From positions 1 through 5,428 of the forward strand of contig DAOWKG010000120.1 of assembly GCA_030639985.1 (NCBI GenBank): a DNA stretch of 5,428 nt. The letters run 5' to 3'. How positions within the stretch are numbered: position 1 is the first letter of the stretch; each line of letters starts with the position of its first letter. The notes under the pieces are model-generated. The model was not told the origin of the DNA and ran no database searches. It worked only from the letters and a program-made list of their open reading frames with translations. The stretch comes from Desulfuromonadaceae bacterium (GTDB taxonomy: Bacteria > Desulfobacterota > Desulfuromonadia > Desulfuromonadales > Geopsychrobacteraceae). Shown here in pieces: positions 5,396 through 5,428 of this stretch. A program made the translations under genes and the position numbers.

Positions 5396-5428
5396 AAAAC
5401 CTATCATTTCACCCTCAAAACTGGGAGA

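Noticed and set aside
1..5428. CRISPR array, rRNA gene or complete insertion sequence
   Set aside because: No regularly spaced direct repeats, no rRNA core sequences and no transposase frame were seen on either strand.

Overview
This window looks like a stretch of chromosome from a Desulfuromonadales/Geobacter-type bacterium (Desulfobacterota, former Deltaproteobacteria). This is an inference, based on a GEMM-I cyclic-dinucleotide riboswitch, an RsmE with the 'GLEQA-DT-LP ... RFKPFVEDEL' wording, a PAS sensor ending in the 'LPICSHCKKIRDDQGYW' module, and moderate GC. No universal marker is present to fix the genus.

Left part, minus strand. Bases 1-357 hold no convincing gene, only a degenerate nested inverted-repeat element. 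rsmE (358-1065), encoding the 16S rRNA m3U1498 methyltransferase, follows. It overlaps by 4 bp (ATGA) an upstream gene for a small membrane protein resembling the Pycsar effector family (1062-1577). Next come a perfect 15-bp hairpin, probably a terminator, and a gene for a secreted DUF4019-like protein (1764-2183). A DUF169-like gene (2330-3041) is broken by a frameshift near 2893. Upstream of it lies a short remnant reading frame (3080-3220).

Right part, plus strand. This is the most striking region. A promoter (about 3301-3329) precedes a GEMM-I (c-di-GMP-I) aptamer (3346-3423), a possible antiterminator pairing and a perfect 13-bp intrinsic terminator. Then comes one gene (3515-5170) encoding a sensor with about seven membrane segments, two PAS domains and a four-cysteine C-terminal module, with no recognisable kinase, GGDEF or EAL domain. 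The sequence therefore predicts that cyclic-dinucleotide level sets the amount of a membrane PAS sensor.

Right edge. A terminator whose U-tract points to the minus strand is followed by a 45-base fragment matching the 3' part of tRNA-Asn (anticodon loop to CCA, minus strand). The 5' half is missing and is replaced by AT-rich DNA carrying repeated palindromes. This is what an attachment-site scar of a tRNA-targeting integrative element looks like, with the element starting at about 5299 and running off the window to the right.
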